A stretch of 55,161 bases of DNA from Thermoleophilia bacterium (GCA_009694365.1 SHVE01000012.1:1-55161), one strand, 5' to 3'; shown: positions 33,406 through 42,786, counted from the first letter of the stretch. Translations and numbers: made by a program. The notes: a model not told the origin generated them from the letters alone.

Positions 33406-33855
33406 TCAGCCTCCCTGGGCAGTCGTTTCACGGTACCCGGCGATGGCGTCGCGCAGTGCGATCCACGACAGTAGGGCACATTTTATGCGGACGGGGTACT
33501 TGGCCACGCCCTCGAGCGCGATGGCGTCCCCGAGCACGTCCTCATCGGGCGTTACGTCACCGTGCATCATGAGCCGGAAGTGCTCCACCAAGTCGAGGGC
33601 GTCGTCGAGACCCCGACCGCGGGCCGCGTCGGTGAGCATCGACGCCGCGGCCTGGGAGATGGAGCAGCCATCGCCGTCCGACCGAATATCGACGATGACG
33701 TCGTCCTGCACGAGGATGTCGAGGTAGCACTCGTCGCCGCACACCGGGTTGTGCTCGTGCACCGACGCGGATGGGTTCTCGATCCGGCCCCGTCCACGTC
33801 GGTTGCGGTAGTGATCGAGGATGAGCTGCTGGTAGAGGTTGTCGAGTTCCCCCAT
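33406..33855 (-). CDS. sufU: SufU sulfur-transfer scaffold-like protein
   Basis: This 149-aa protein resembles IscU but has the SufU zinc ligands C39 and D41 (NPVCGDEC), C64 (GDGCSIS) and C126 (RIKCALLSW), with the 18-residue-type insertion that distinguishes SufU. SufU takes persulfide from SufS and passes it to SufBCD. ATG 33855 overlaps the sufS stop (ATGA). The N-terminal LDNLYQQLILDHYRNRRGRG is the standard family start. Confidence 0.95.
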   Translation of the reverse strand: MGELDNLYQQLILDHYRNRRGRGRIENPSASVHEHNPVCGDECYLDILVQDDVIVDIRSDGDGCSISQAAASMLTDAARGRGLDDALDLVEHFRLMMHGDVTPDEDVLGDAIALEGVAKYPVRIKCALLSWIALRDAIAGYRETTAQGG

Positions 33856-35108
33856 CAGGCCCGCCCAAACCAGGTGCGGCACTCGATGAGGGCGTCGCGG
33901 AGTGCGAGTACGTCATCGTCGGTGGTGTAGAGGTAGGCGCTGGCTCGCGTGGTGCTCTGGGTCCCAAGCGCCCGCATCAGCGGTTTGGCGCAGTGGTGGC
34001 CGGCCCGCACGCAGATACCCTTGCTGTCGAGGAACTGGGCGACGTCGTGCGGGTGTACGCCATCGAGGATGAAGCTCACGGGCGCTCCGCGGCGGTCAGG
34101 GACGGTGGGACCGAGAATGGTGAGGCCGGGCACCTCGCCGAGGGCCGCGAGCATGAGGTCGACGGTAGCGCGCTCGTGGTCGCGGATCCAATCCATTCCC
34201 ACCGACTCCAGGAACTCCACGGCGGCGCCGAGGCCCACCGACTCGGCAATGGGGGGCGTGCCGGCCTCGAACCGGAGCGGGATCTCCGCCCACGTGGATC
34301 CCTCCGTGGTGACATTCGAGATCATCTCGCCACCGCCGAGAAAGGGCTCCATCGCCCCCAGCACGGACGGCGCGCCCGCAAGGCACCCGATGCCCGTGGG
34401 GCCGCACATCTTGTGCCCGGTAAACACGAGGAAGTCGCTCCCGATCGCCGCCGCGTCCACCGGCATGTGGGGCACGCTCTGGGTGGCGTCCACCATGGTC
34501 AGCGCCCCGGCCTCGTGCGCCATCGCCACGATTTCCTCAACCGGGTTGATGGTGCCGAGCACGTTCGACACGTGCACCACGCCCACCATGCGGGTGCGCC
34601 CGCCGATGAGGCCGCGCAGGGCGTCCATGTCGATCTCGCCGCCCGGAGTGACGGGTACGAACCGCACGCACGCGCCGGTGAGGGTGGCAACGATCTGCCA
34701 GGGCACGATGTTGGAGTGGTGTTCCATTTCGGTGATGACGATTTCGTCACCCTCCACGAGGGTGCGCACTCCCCAGGCCCACGCCACGAGGTTGATGGCC
34801 TCGGTGGCGTTTTTTGTGAGCACCAGGCCCTCACGGGGGTGGTTGACCAAGCGGGCCGCCGCCGTGCGTCCGGCCTCGAACCGACGCGTGGCCTCGGCCG
34901 CCATCTCGTACACGCCCCGGTGCACGTTGGCGTTCGTTTCCCGGTAGTAGGCGTCCATGGCATCAAGGACGCACTGCGGTTTTTGCGACGTGGCCGCGGA
35001 ATCGAGGTAGTGCACCCGGCGGCCGTTGGGCCGATCGGTGGCGAGGAGGGGGAACTCCGCGCGAAGCGCGGCGGCGTCGAGCGCCATGGCGGAGTTCCCC
35101 GTGCCCAT
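33855..35108 (-). CDS. sufS: cysteine desulfurase SufS
   Basis: This 417-aa PLP enzyme releases sulfur from cysteine. The PLP lysine is K233 (FTGHKMCGPTG). The persulfide-forming cysteine is C373 in the group II loop RAGHHCAKPLMR. The N-terminus RRVHYLDSAATSQKP is typical. Two starts are possible: ATG 35108, 2 bp after the sufC stop, and ATG 35087 (residue 8), which has GGGGAA before it. The difference is only seven residues. It works with SufU next door. Confidence 0.96.
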   Translation of the reverse strand: MGTGNSAMALDAAALRAEFPLLATDRPNGRRVHYLDSAATSQKPQCVLDAMDAYYRETNANVHRGVYEMAAEATRRFEAGRTAAARLVNHPREGLVLTKNATEAINLVAWAWGVRTLVEGDEIVITEMEHHSNIVPWQIVATLTGACVRFVPVTPGGEIDMDALRGLIGGRTRMVGVVHVSNVLGTINPVEEIVAMAHEAGALTMVDATQSVPHMPVDAAAIGSDFLVFTGHKMCGPTGIGCLAGAPSVLGAMEPFLGGGEMISNVTTEGSTWAEIPLRFEAGTPPIAESVGLGAAVEFLESVGMDWIRDHERATVDLMLAALGEVPGLTILGPTVPDRRGAPVSFILDGVHPHDVAQFLDSKGICVRAGHHCAKPLMRALGTQSTTRASAYLYTTDDDVLALRDALIECRTWFGRA

Positions 35109-35110
35109 CG

Positions 35111-35875
35111 CTATTTGGGGGCTGCGGCTTGCTCGTGCGACCCGAACTCCACGTAACCCTTCTCCTCGAGGTGCTCCGCCAACTCCGGGCCACCGGTCTG
35201 GGCGATCTCGCCGGCGAACATCACGTGAACGACGTCCGGCTGGATGTAGCGCAGGATGCGGGTGTAGTGCGTGATGATGAGCACGCCGAGGTCGGGTCCG
35301 CGCTGGGCGTTGACGCCCTCGGACACGATGCGGAGCGCGTCCACATCGAGTCCGGAGTCGGTCTCATCGAGGATCGCGAAGCGGGGCTCGAGGAGCGCCA
35401 TCTGCAGGATCTCGTGGCGCTTTTTCTCGCCGCCGGAGAAGCCCGTGTTGAGGTACCGATCGGCGAACGAGGGGTCGAACTGCAGGAGTTCACTCTTCTC
35501 CCGGAACAGTTTGGCGAACTCGCGTACAGGCATGTCCACCCCGCGCGCCGCGTTGACGGCTGTGCGCAGGAAGTTCATCACCGAGACCCCGGGCACCTCG
35601 ACCGGGTACTGCATGGCGAGGAACAGTCCCTTCTTGGCGCGCTCGTCGGCATCCATCGCGGCAAGGTCCTCGCCGTCGAAGATCACGGAGCCGCCGGTGA
35701 TCTCGTAGCGCGGGTGTCCGGCCAAGGCGTAGGCGAGCGTGCTCTTGCCCGAGCCGTTGGGTCCCATCAGCGCGTGCACCTCGCCCTGCGGGATCTCGAG
35801 GTTGACACCCTTGAGGATGGGCGTGTCGTCAACGGCGACCTCGAGGCCGCGAATCTGGAGGATAGGGTCAGCCAA
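35111..35875 (-). CDS. sufC: SUF ATPase SufC
   Basis: This 254-aa ABC-type ATPase of the SufBCD scaffold has Walker A GPNGSGKST (38-46), a signature FSGGEKKRHEILQM near 150 and Walker B FAILDETDSGLDVD. These are the SufC-specific forms. The start is TTG 35875, with AAGGAG 10 nt upstream. The first residues ADPILQIRGLEV fit other SufCs. The Rieske gene lies 24 bp upstream on the same strand. Confidence 0.96.
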   Translation of the reverse strand: MADPILQIRGLEVAVDDTPILKGVNLEIPQGEVHALMGPNGSGKSTLAYALAGHPRYEITGGSVIFDGEDLAAMDADERAKKGLFLAMQYPVEVPGVSVMNFLRTAVNAARGVDMPVREFAKLFREKSELLQFDPSFADRYLNTGFSGGEKKRHEILQMALLEPRFAILDETDSGLDVDALRIVSEGVNAQRGPDLGVLIITHYTRILRYIQPDVVHVMFAGEIAQTGGPELAEHLEEKGYVEFGSHEQAAAPK

Positions 35876-35899
35876 TGGGGTGAGTCTCCTTGGGAGTGG

Positions 35900-36244
35900 T
35901 TATGGGGTGTCGAATGGGCGGGGCAGGGTGGGCACCGGGTCGATGAAGACGCGGCCGTCGCGCACGGTCACCGGGAAAACCGGCAGCGACGCAGTGGCGG
36001 GCGGGGTGAGCGCAGCGCCGTCGGACAGGCGGAAGTAGGCGCCGTGGCGCGGACACTCCACCCGGTTCATCTCCGGATCGAGCCAACCGGCGCTGAGCGA
36101 CGCCATGCCGTGCGTGCAGGTGTCGTGCACGGCGTGGAGCGTGCCGTTGACGTTGGCGAGGCAGATGGGGTGGCCCGCAACGTCCACCCGGGTTATCGTG
36201 CCCGGGGGAACGTCGCTCAGCGACATGACGTCGATCACGCTCAT
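35900..36244 (-). CDS. Rieske [2Fe-2S] ferredoxin-like protein in the SUF operon
   Basis: This 114-aa protein has the Rieske ligands C43-x-H45 (CTHG) and C64-x2-H67 (CPRHGAYF), and looks like the NirD/BphF type with no membrane anchor. It is inserted between sufD and sufC, a position common in actinobacterial suf operons, and may deliver electrons during cluster assembly. That role is inferred. ATG 36244 overlaps the sufD stop (ATGA). Confidence 0.93.
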   Translation of the reverse strand: MSVIDVMSLSDVPPGTITRVDVAGHPICLANVNGTLHAVHDTCTHGMASLSAGWLDPEMNRVECPRHGAYFRLSDGAALTPPATASLPVFPVTVRDGRVFIDPVPTLPRPFDTP

Positions 36245-37464
36245 CGCACCTTGGCGCGGACGGCGGCCTCGAGTTCCTCACGCAACTCCTCGAACGAGAT
36301 CTGGTCGAGGACCTCTTGGAAGAAGCCGTACACGATGAGGTGCTTCGCCTCGAGTTCGGGGACGCCGCGGCTCATGAGGTAAAAGACCTGCTCGTCATCT
36401 ACGCGACCGATGGCCCCGGCGTGCGAGCACTTGACCTCGGCCGTCTCGATCTCGAGGAACGGGATGGTGTCGGCACGGGCACCGTCGCTGAGGATCAGAT
36501 TGCGGTTGGTCTGGTACGCGTCGGTACCCGGTGCGCCGGGGGGCACCACGAGGTTGCCGAAGAACACGGTGTGTGCCGTGTCTTGAATGGCACCCTTGTA
36601 GAGCAGGTTGGAGTACGTCTGCGGCGCCTCGTGGCGGGAGATCACACGGTGCTCAAAGTGCTGGTCACCCGTGGCGAAGTACATGCCGAGAGCACGGGCA
36701 TCCGAGCCGGTGCCCCGGCAGTACATGGTGGGCTCCACGCGCACCACATCGCCGCCGAGGGTCACGACCACCGATCGCACCCGAGCGTCCTTGCCGGCCG
36801 CGGCACGGATCGTGGCGTGGTGGCGCAGTCCCGAACCCCAGCCGATGTACGACACGTGTTCGAGTTCACCGCCGTCCGCCACGAACAGCTCAACGACCGA
36901 CGAGGCCTGGACCGGTGCGTCCATGTCGGGAGAGGCGTAGCGGTCGATGACCGTTGCCTTCGCGCCCTCCGCCACCATCACCAGGGTGCGGCCGAACACA
37001 CGTCCGGTAGTCCCGGTTGCAGTGAAGACCGCCTCGACGGGCAACTCCACCTCCACGCCCCGGGGGACGTACACGAAGGTACCCGCGTCCCAACGGGCCG
37101 CGTTGAGAGCACAGGGGCGATCATCGAAGCCAGCGAGGGAGTACAGGTAGTCACGTACGAGGTCCTCGTGGTCCACGAGGGCCTGGCCCAACTCGGCGAC
37201 GATCACGCCATCCGGAAGGTCGTGGATGTCCGCCGGTGCCGGTGCACCGTCGACGAAGGCCAAGCGCGCAGCCCGTCCCCCGGTCGGCGGCAGGTCGACC
37301 GTCCCGGTCGCACTGGCGCCGACCGGATCGGGACCCGCCATCGCAAGATCCACCGGAGGGGTGAATCGCCACTCCTCTTCGGTACCGTCCAGTTCGGCCA
37401 TGGCACCCAAGCGAGCGGCGGCCTCGGACCTAGCGTCCGTAGCCCACGCGGGGGCGTCAGCCAA
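36241..37464 (-). CDS. sufD: SUF scaffold protein SufD
   Basis: This 407-aa protein has the right-handed parallel beta-helix core of SufB/SufD (for instance [20 protein letters not shown] and [24 protein letters not shown]) and a C-terminal helical domain with the metal-side His in [23 protein letters not shown]. It pairs with SufB around SufC dimers. TTG 37464 overlaps the sufB stop by 8 bp. No better start lies nearby, though ATG 37401 is possible. Confidence 0.94.
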   Translation of the reverse strand: MADAPAWATDARSEAAARLGAMAELDGTEEEWRFTPPVDLAMAGPDPVGASATGTVDLPPTGGRAARLAFVDGAPAPADIHDLPDGVIVAELGQALVDHEDLVRDYLYSLAGFDDRPCALNAARWDAGTFVYVPRGVEVELPVEAVFTATGTTGRVFGRTLVMVAEGAKATVIDRYASPDMDAPVQASSVVELFVADGGELEHVSYIGWGSGLRHHATIRAAAGKDARVRSVVVTLGGDVVRVEPTMYCRGTGSDARALGMYFATGDQHFEHRVISRHEAPQTYSNLLYKGAIQDTAHTVFFGNLVVPPGAPGTDAYQTNRNLILSDGARADTIPFLEIETAEVKCSHAGAIGRVDDEQVFYLMSRGVPELEAKHLIVYGFFQEVLDQISFEELREELEAAVRAKVR

Positions 37465-38863
37465 TGGAACCCTCCATCTGCAACTCGATCAGGCGGTTCA
37501 GTTCGACTGCGTACTCCATTGGCAACTCTTTGGCGATGGGCTCGATGAACCCGCGGACGATCATGGCCATGGCCTCCTGCTCGCTGAGCCCACGGCTCAT
37601 GAGGTAGAAGATCTGGTCGTCGGCCACTTTGCTGACGGTGGCCTCATGGCCGATGGAGGTGTCCTCCGCTTGGATGTCCATGTACGGGTAGGTGTCGGAG
37701 CGGCTGTCATCGTCGAGGAGCAGCGCATCGCACACGACTGACGCTTTGACGCGTTTCGCGCCCGGCTCCACCTTGACGAGGCCGCGGTAGCTCGTGCGGC
37801 CTCCGCCCTGAGAGATGGACTTGCTGATGATCGTCGACGACGTGTCCGAGGCGACATGCACCATCTTGGCGCCGGCGTCTTGATGCATCCCCGGGCCCGC
37901 CATCGCTACCGACAGCACCTCGCCGCGGGCACGCGGCCCGACCATCCACACGGCCGGATACTTCATGGTGAGTTTGGAACCCAGATTGCCGTCGATCCAC
38001 TCCATGACGGCATCCTCGTGCGCAACGGCCCGCTTGGTAACGAGGTTGTAGACGTTGTTCGACCAGTTCTGGATGGTCGAATACCGACACCGAGCCCCCT
38101 TCTTCACGATGATCTCGACGACCGCCGAGTGGAGCGAGTTGGCCGAGTACGTGGGGGCGGTGCAGCCCTCGACGTAGTGCACGTACGAGCCGGGCTCGCA
38201 GATGATGAGTGTGCGCTCGAACTGGCCCATGCTCTCCGCGTTGATGCGGAAGTAGGCCTGGAGAGGAATTTCGATCTCCACACCCGGCGGTACCCAGATG
38301 AACGACCCCCCCGACCATACGGCCGAGTTGAGAGCGGAAAACGTGTTGTCACCCGGGGGGATGACCGTCGCCCAATACTCGCGGAAGAGATCCTCGTGCT
38401 CACGCAGGGCGGTGTCGGTGTCGCAGAAGATGACGCCCTTCTCCGTGAGGTCGTCGCGGATCGAGTGGTAGACGACTTCCGACTCGTACTGCGCTGACAC
38501 ACCGGCGAGGAACTTCTGCTCGGCCTCCGGGATGCCGAGGCGGTCGAAGGTCTGACGGATGTCGTCGGGAACATCGTCCCAGGAGCGGCCCTGATGGTCC
38601 GTCGCCCGGATGTAGTAGTAGATGTCCTGAAAGTCGAGACCACTCAGATCGCCGCCCCAGTCCGGGATCTCACGACTCTCGAAGATCTCCAAGGAGCGCA
38701 GGCGGAACTTCGTCATCCACTCGGGCTCGTTCTTGATGGCGGAGATTTCACGGACGATGTCGGCGTTCAGGCCTTTCTTGGGCTCAAACACGTAGTTCGC
38801 CGGGTCGTGCCAGCCGAACTTGTAGGTGGTGTCGACGTCGATCTCGGGCTTGGTGGTCGACAT
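37457..38863 (-). CDS. sufB: SUF scaffold protein SufB
   Basis: This 468-aa protein is the main cluster-building scaffold. It contains [20 protein letters not shown], the [20 protein letters not shown] stretch with the conserved cysteine thought to accept sulfur, and [22 protein letters not shown] near the C-terminus. ATG 38863 has AAGGAG 7 nt upstream. It is the first gene of an eight-gene operon and faces sufR across 151 bp. Confidence 0.97.
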   Translation of the reverse strand: MSTTKPEIDVDTTYKFGWHDPANYVFEPKKGLNADIVREISAIKNEPEWMTKFRLRSLEIFESREIPDWGGDLSGLDFQDIYYYIRATDHQGRSWDDVPDDIRQTFDRLGIPEAEQKFLAGVSAQYESEVVYHSIRDDLTEKGVIFCDTDTALREHEDLFREYWATVIPPGDNTFSALNSAVWSGGSFIWVPPGVEIEIPLQAYFRINAESMGQFERTLIICEPGSYVHYVEGCTAPTYSANSLHSAVVEIIVKKGARCRYSTIQNWSNNVYNLVTKRAVAHEDAVMEWIDGNLGSKLTMKYPAVWMVGPRARGEVLSVAMAGPGMHQDAGAKMVHVASDTSSTIISKSISQGGGRTSYRGLVKVEPGAKRVKASVVCDALLLDDDSRSDTYPYMDIQAEDTSIGHEATVSKVADDQIFYLMSRGLSEQEAMAMIVRGFIEPIAKELPMEYAVELNRLIELQMEGSIG

Positions 38864-39014
38864 GGCCGGTCTCCTTCGGGGTGGCTCGCGATTGCTCTAT
38901 AGGTTACGTGCATTGCCAGAATAATCAACCGTGAGCGGGCGGGAATGTCGTCCGGTCGCCCGTATCGGCGAACGAGGGTATCCTTATATCCGTGAACATC
39001 ATCCAGAGGGCGGT
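38864..39014. promoter_or_regulatory. divergent sufB / sufR control region
   Basis: On the minus strand a TTGATT (38923-38928) and TAACCT (38901-38906) with a 16-bp spacer could drive sufB. A TATAGA at 38896-38901 is an alternative -10. On the plus strand TATCCT (38979-38984) is the best -10 for sufR. SufR is expected to bind here, but I see no perfect palindrome. Confidence 0.5.
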
Positions 39015-39785
39015 ATGACCACCGATCCGGCCACCGTCTCCGTCGAGGAGCAGGAGATTCAGCGGTTGGTTACCGCTCTCGGCGACGGCACGCGTCGGCG
39101 TGTCTTCTTCACCGTTCGCGAGTCGGGTCGACTTCTCGGCAAGGACGACGTCGCCGCCGCCGTGGGTATCACACGCCGTCTTGCCGGGTTCCATCTCGAC
39201 AAGTTGGTGGAGCAGGGGTTCCTGCGCGCGGAGTTCCGGCGGCGCACCGGTAAAAGCGGCCCGGGGGCGGGTCGGCCCGCCAAGTTCTACGCGCTGGACC
39301 AGGCGGAGGAAGAATCCCGCCTCGAGGTGAAGCACTACGACCTGCTCGCCGAGTTGCTTCTGCGGGCCATGAGCGACCGCTCCGGTGAGGACCCGCAGGA
39401 CGTGCTCGAACGCGTGGGCTACGAATTCGGTCGGGAGTTGGGAGACGCCGAGCGCGAGGCGGGGCGTAGCCCCTCGTACTCATCCACCACGGACGCCGTA
39501 ATGGGCGTAGTGGGCGTTCTGACGCGGTTCGGATTCGGTGCCACCGCCGCCGAGGACGGGCGGATCACCGCACGCACGTGTCCCTTCGAGGAGATGGCCA
39601 AGGTCGACCCGAGACGCGTCTGCGGCCTGGACCGGTCTATCTGGCGCGGCGTGCTCTCGGCGTTCAACCCCGACGCCACGTTGTCCGCCACCACCGCTCG
39701 CGCCGAGGGCGACGCCGCCTGCGCGGCGCTGGTGGTGGAAACCGGGGGGCGTCTACCGGCCGACAACGCGGACCGCTCGGACTAA
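39015..39785 (+). CDS. sufR: SufR-type Fe-S-sensing transcriptional repressor
   Basis: This 256-aa regulator has an N-terminal winged helix (about 15-95: TRRRVFFTVRESGRLLGKDD, then AVGITRRLAGFHLDKLVEQG) of the ArsR/SufR type and a C-terminal cluster-binding region with C189 (ARTCPFE), C203 (RRVCGLD) and C236 (DAACAAL). SufR proteins hold a labile cluster and repress suf genes when it is present. Divergent placement opposite sufB supports this. ATG 39015 is used; the earlier frame start adds residues inside the promoter. Confidence 0.93.
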   Translation: MTTDPATVSVEEQEIQRLVTALGDGTRRRVFFTVRESGRLLGKDDVAAAVGITRRLAGFHLDKLVEQGFLRAEFRRRTGKSGPGAGRPAKFYALDQAEEESRLEVKHYDLLAELLLRAMSDRSGEDPQDVLERVGYEFGRELGDAEREAGRSPSYSSTTDAVMGVVGVLTRFGFGATAAEDGRITARTCPFEEMAKVDPRRVCGLDRSIWRGVLSAFNPDATLSATTARAEGDAACAALVVETGGRLPADNADRSD

Positions 39786-39840
39786 CGAGGGCCGCCAGCG
39801 GGGACCGTCTCGGCGGTCATACCCGCCCTCCGGGGGACCT

Positions 39841-39898
39841 CCGGTGTCTGACACTTAACAATTCGCGGGACGCCAGCGGTCTGTCCCCGGTGTCTGAC
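39841..39898. repeat. two exact CCGGTGTCTGAC repeats
   Basis: Copies at 39841-39852 and 39887-39898. The first extends to the odd palindrome GTGTCTGACAC (39844-39854). A CGCCAGCGG also occurs before each copy (about 39793 and 39870). They lie in the 244-bp gap between sufR and the convergent membrane-protein gene. Confidence 0.55.
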
Positions 39899-40029
39899 GG
39901 TGGACCATCTCTCGGCCGCCGGACGGGCCCCGCTCGGCGGACTGCGGTGGCCGTCTCGGATGCATGTGCCCTCCCGCCGTACACCAGCACGGTGGGGCAG
40001 ACCGATCCGGATCCATCTCGGTCGGAGTG

Positions 40030-40314
40030 CTAGATGTCCTTCAGGCGGCTGGTTGCGAAGAGCCAGAACATCCAGCCGAAGAGGGCGGTCATCAGCACCG
40101 CGCCGACGGTATCCACCCACAGGCCGTCGGCAACCTGGAAGAAGATCTCAGCGAACATGGCGACAGTGAGGATGCCGAACATGATCCATCCGGTCCACAT
40201 GATCCACCCATAGGGGAAGTACTTGCGGGTGCCGACCGTATGAGCGAGCGGCGCGTAGTTCGCACGACGCCCACCGGCACGCTTGGCCTGTTTCTTCTTC
40301 TTAACGGGTGCCAT
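40030..40314 (-). CDS. small membrane protein, 94 aa, unknown function
   Basis: The N-terminus is strongly basic (PVKKKKQAKRAGGRR), followed by an aromatic stretch YFPYGWIMWTGW and two membrane segments (about 40-60 and 68-88), ending SRLKDI. No family is recognised. It overlaps the end of the YgjV-like gene by 14 bp, so the two are likely in one transcript. Confidence 0.6.
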   Translation of the reverse strand: MAPVKKKKQAKRAGGRRANYAPLAHTVGTRKYFPYGWIMWTGWIMFGILTVAMFAEIFFQVADGLWVDTVGAVLMTALFGWMFWLFATSRLKDI

Positions 40315-40861
40315 CGGCAGGCAGGATACCCGGATCCTCCGCTGCCGTTCCCGAGGTCGGCGTGTCCCGAGCGATTCGCACGATGCTCACGCCCATCGCA
40401 ACGAAGTAGATGGCGCTGAAGATGACCTGCGAAATCGACCCGTGCACCACGCCGAAGATGCCCCACGGGATGCAGCCGATCATCCCCAGCGTGCGCAGGC
40501 GCAGCTGGCTCGAGGATGCGCGTGATGCAATGGCGAACAGGAGCCCCGCCCCGGCGAGCAGGTCCGATGGCCCCTTCCAGAACACCGCCACGAGGATGAT
40601 CGAAACTGGCATCGCCATGGCGAGGGCGACGCGCCCGCGACGCGACCGCGGGTCGAAGCCCGCGATGTCCACTGCGGAGTACAGCGCGTTCATGGTGACA
40701 CCGGCGACGGCACCGAGCAGGGCCCAGTGCAGGACGAGGACTCCGCCCCCCACGGCGTCGATCGTGAGCAACCGGAGGCGACGTCGTGCCAGCGTCGCCG
40801 CGAGCAGAAGGCCGTAGCCCGCGAATCCGATCAACTGGACGACAACCGTAGAAATGCTCAC
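40301..40861 (-). CDS. YgjV-like inner membrane protein
   Basis: This 186-aa protein has about six membrane segments. Features such as LIGFAGYGLLLAAT at the start, ALLGAVAGVTMNALYSA in the middle and CIPWGIFGVVHGSISQVIFSAIYF near the end match the YgjV (Imp-YgjV) family, whose function is unknown. GTG 40861 is chosen because the frame before it is polar and its codons lack hydrophobic character. No good ribosome site. Divergent from the truncated SDR fragment. Confidence 0.65.
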   Translation of the reverse strand: MSISTVVVQLIGFAGYGLLLAATLARRRLRLLTIDAVGGGVLVLHWALLGAVAGVTMNALYSAVDIAGFDPRSRRGRVALAMAMPVSIILVAVFWKGPSDLLAGAGLLFAIASRASSSQLRLRTLGMIGCIPWGIFGVVHGSISQVIFSAIYFVAMGVSIVRIARDTPTSGTAAEDPGILPADGTR

Positions 40862-40954
40862 CGGGCAATCCTGACGACCGGCCCGGTGACTGCGCCCGGT
40901 TGACATGGAACCCCTACGGGGGTTGAGTGGACATCTGACGACCGGGAGGGCGGC

Positions 40955-41137
40955 GTGGATCTGGGAATCGACGGGCGCGTCGCACTCGTCACCGGTGGAA
41001 GACGGGGAATCGGCCGTTCCGTGGTCGGGATCCCTGCGCGCGATCCGGTGGGGGTGGACGAGTCCCCCCGCCCGTGGTCATGGCAGCGTTCCCGGAATCC
41101 GCGCCGACCGTACTTACCATCGGAGTGTCGTCCATGA
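40955..41137 (+). pseudogene. truncated start of a short-chain dehydrogenase/reductase
   Basis: A GTG at 40955, with a ribosome site (GGGAGGG) still present upstream, opens a frame whose first about 24 codons read as a classical SDR start: GIDGRVALVTGGRRGIGRSVV, with the TGGxxGIGR cofactor motif. After about 41026 the similarity ends, and the frame runs through unrelated Arg/Pro-rich codons to a stop at 41137. The remaining about 220 residues of an SDR are absent. It is therefore the surviving 5' end of a deleted gene. The intact thioesterase begins 19 bp later. Confidence 0.7.
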
Positions 41138-41155
41138 CCCAGGGAGGGGAGCGCC

Positions 41156-41596
41156 GTGTCATCGGTTGACCATGACCATCCGCGGTTTCGGTTCAGCACG
41201 CGCATGCGCGTGGATTTCGCCGATACCGATGCCTTCGGGCACGTGTATTTCGGGCGGTACAGCCGATACCTCGAACGCGCGGTCATCGAATACCGACGCG
41301 CCGTGGGGATTGCGCTGCTCGGTGAGCCCGGACACCTGTTCGTCGTTCGATCGCTGAGCATCGACTACCACGCGGCGGCACGGTTCGACGACGACCTCGA
41401 GGTGTTCGTGCGGACGCTGCGCATCGGCACCACGAGCCACACGCACGATCTGCGTATCGAGCGCATCGATACTGACGGTGCGCTGCACCTGGCCGATGCC
41501 CGTGTCGTGATCGTAGGGGTGGGGTCTGAGGGCGACGGTCCACCCACGCCGATGCCGGGCGGGATACGCGCGGCCATCGAAGCGTTCGAGGCCTGA
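41156..41596 (+). CDS. acyl-CoA thioesterase, YbgC/4HBT hot-dog family
   Basis: This 146-aa single hot-dog domain protein has the active-site stretch VDFADTDAFGHVYFGRYSRYLE, in which D23/D25 correspond to the catalytic Asp of YbgC and 4-hydroxybenzoyl-CoA thioesterase. It would hydrolyse acyl-CoA thioesters. Chain preference is unknown. GTG 41156 is preceded by GGGAGGGGAG, a very strong ribosome site. The amidohydrolase starts 2 bp after it, so the two are coupled. Confidence 0.87.
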   Translation: MSSVDHDHPRFRFSTRMRVDFADTDAFGHVYFGRYSRYLERAVIEYRRAVGIALLGEPGHLFVVRSLSIDYHAAARFDDDLEVFVRTLRIGTTSHTHDLRIERIDTDGALHLADARVVIVGVGSEGDGPPTPMPGGIRAAIEAFEA

Positions 41597-41598
41597 CC

Positions 41599-42444
41599 AT
41601 GCGCCTCCTCGGGCAGGACCGCGCAGTACTCGTCGCTGCCGGTGTCGACGTTGGCCTGCTCACCGAGATCGAGGGCTGGGCCTGTCGGTCCGTGGCCATT
41701 CCTCTAGGCGCGGTCGTCATCGACGCGCATGTCCATCTCGGCACGGATGCGGATGGGCACGCCCTCACCGCCCCTGACCTCGTCGCCGATCTCGATGCCT
41801 GCGGAATCGGTGCGGCGGTTGTCTTCCCCGCCGACACACCCGGTGACGCCGGCGATTTTGCCGAGGCCAACGCGATGGTGGCGCGCGCGGCCGTGGACCA
41901 TCCGGGGCGCATCATCCCGTTCTGCCGGCTCAATCCGTCGGCTCCGTTCGCGGCGGCACTCGACGCGGCAACGTCCGGTGGGGCCCGCGGTCTGAAGTTG
42001 CACCCCGTGGCCCAGAGGTTCCATCCGGAGTCGGCGGAGTGCGTCGCGTGTGTCCGGGAGGCCACCGATCGGGGCTGGCCCGTGCTGTTCCATGCGGGTT
42101 TCGGCGCCCGGGCGCTCGGGCCGGCCTTCGCGGCGCTCATCGAGGCCGTACCCGATTGCCGTCTCATCTTCGCCCATGGAGGACGCGGAGACCATCGGGC
42201 CCTCGCTGCTGCTACCGCAGGACATCAGGGTGTGCTGTTCGACACGTCACTTGCCGCGCTCCCCGATCTGGTGGGCCTAGCGCCCGAGCGCATCACCTTC
42301 GGGTCGGACCGTCCCTATGGCGACCATGCGCAGGCCCTCCACTTGGTGGGGACGGCCGCTCGGCTCGCGGGCTGGGACGACATGGCCGTGCGAGGGATCC
42401 TCGGCGGCAACCTGTTGCGTTGGATCGGTCCGGTGACGCCGTGA
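41599..42444 (+). CDS. amidohydrolase-2 family metal-dependent hydrolase
   Basis: This 281-aa TIM-barrel protein has H44-x-H46 (IDAHVHLG), a strand LKLHPVAQRF, His in VLFHAGFG and IFAHGGRGDH, and the final Asp in FGSDRPYGD. These fit a one- or two-metal amidohydrolase-2 enzyme such as decarboxylases and lactonases. Residues 1-35 form an N-terminal extension of unknown role. Substrate unknown. Its stop overlaps the next small gene (GTGA). Confidence 0.82.
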   Translation: MRLLGQDRAVLVAAGVDVGLLTEIEGWACRSVAIPLGAVVIDAHVHLGTDADGHALTAPDLVADLDACGIGAAVVFPADTPGDAGDFAEANAMVARAAVDHPGRIIPFCRLNPSAPFAAALDAATSGGARGLKLHPVAQRFHPESAECVACVREATDRGWPVLFHAGFGARALGPAFAALIEAVPDCRLIFAHGGRGDHRALAAATAGHQGVLFDTSLAALPDLVGLAPERITFGSDRPYGDHAQALHLVGTAARLAGWDDMAVRGILGGNLLRWIGPVTP

Positions 42445-42704
42445 GGACCGCGGATGCTCTTCGCGTTGTCGCCCTCGCGTCCCAGGCGGAGATGGCGCTG
42501 GTACGCCACGACGCCGTGGCCCCGCCCCTGCTCGCGCAGGCCGCGCGCGCCGCCGAGGGCACACCAGCCGCCGGTCCGCTGATGGCCGCCGCCACAGCGA
42601 TGAGGGTGGCACCCGCGTTGGAGCCGGTTCGCCGCGTCGCGCTCTCGCTTTGTCGCATGGGCGTGCATGAGGCCGAGGCGGAGGTGCTCGGACCCCGCCG
42701 GTGA
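42441..42704 (+). CDS. hypothetical protein, 87 aa, helical
   Basis: The frame starts at GTG 42441, overlapping the amidohydrolase stop by 4 bp as in many junctions here. The product is Ala-rich and helical (DALRVVALASQAEMALVRHD; ATAMRVAPALEPVRRVALSL) without known motifs. It is probably a small cytoplasmic protein of the same operon. The coupling supports it more than the sequence does. A strong hairpin follows 83 bp downstream. Confidence 0.5.
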   Translation: MRTADALRVVALASQAEMALVRHDAVAPPLLAQAARAAEGTPAAGPLMAAATAMRVAPALEPVRRVALSLCRMGVHEAEAEVLGPRR

Positions 42705-42786
42705 CCTTGGACGGTCCGCCCGCCTGAGCCGGGTCCCGGGTTGGTCGCCCCCGGTCCGCAGGTTTCGCAGTCGGCCGGCACAACGA

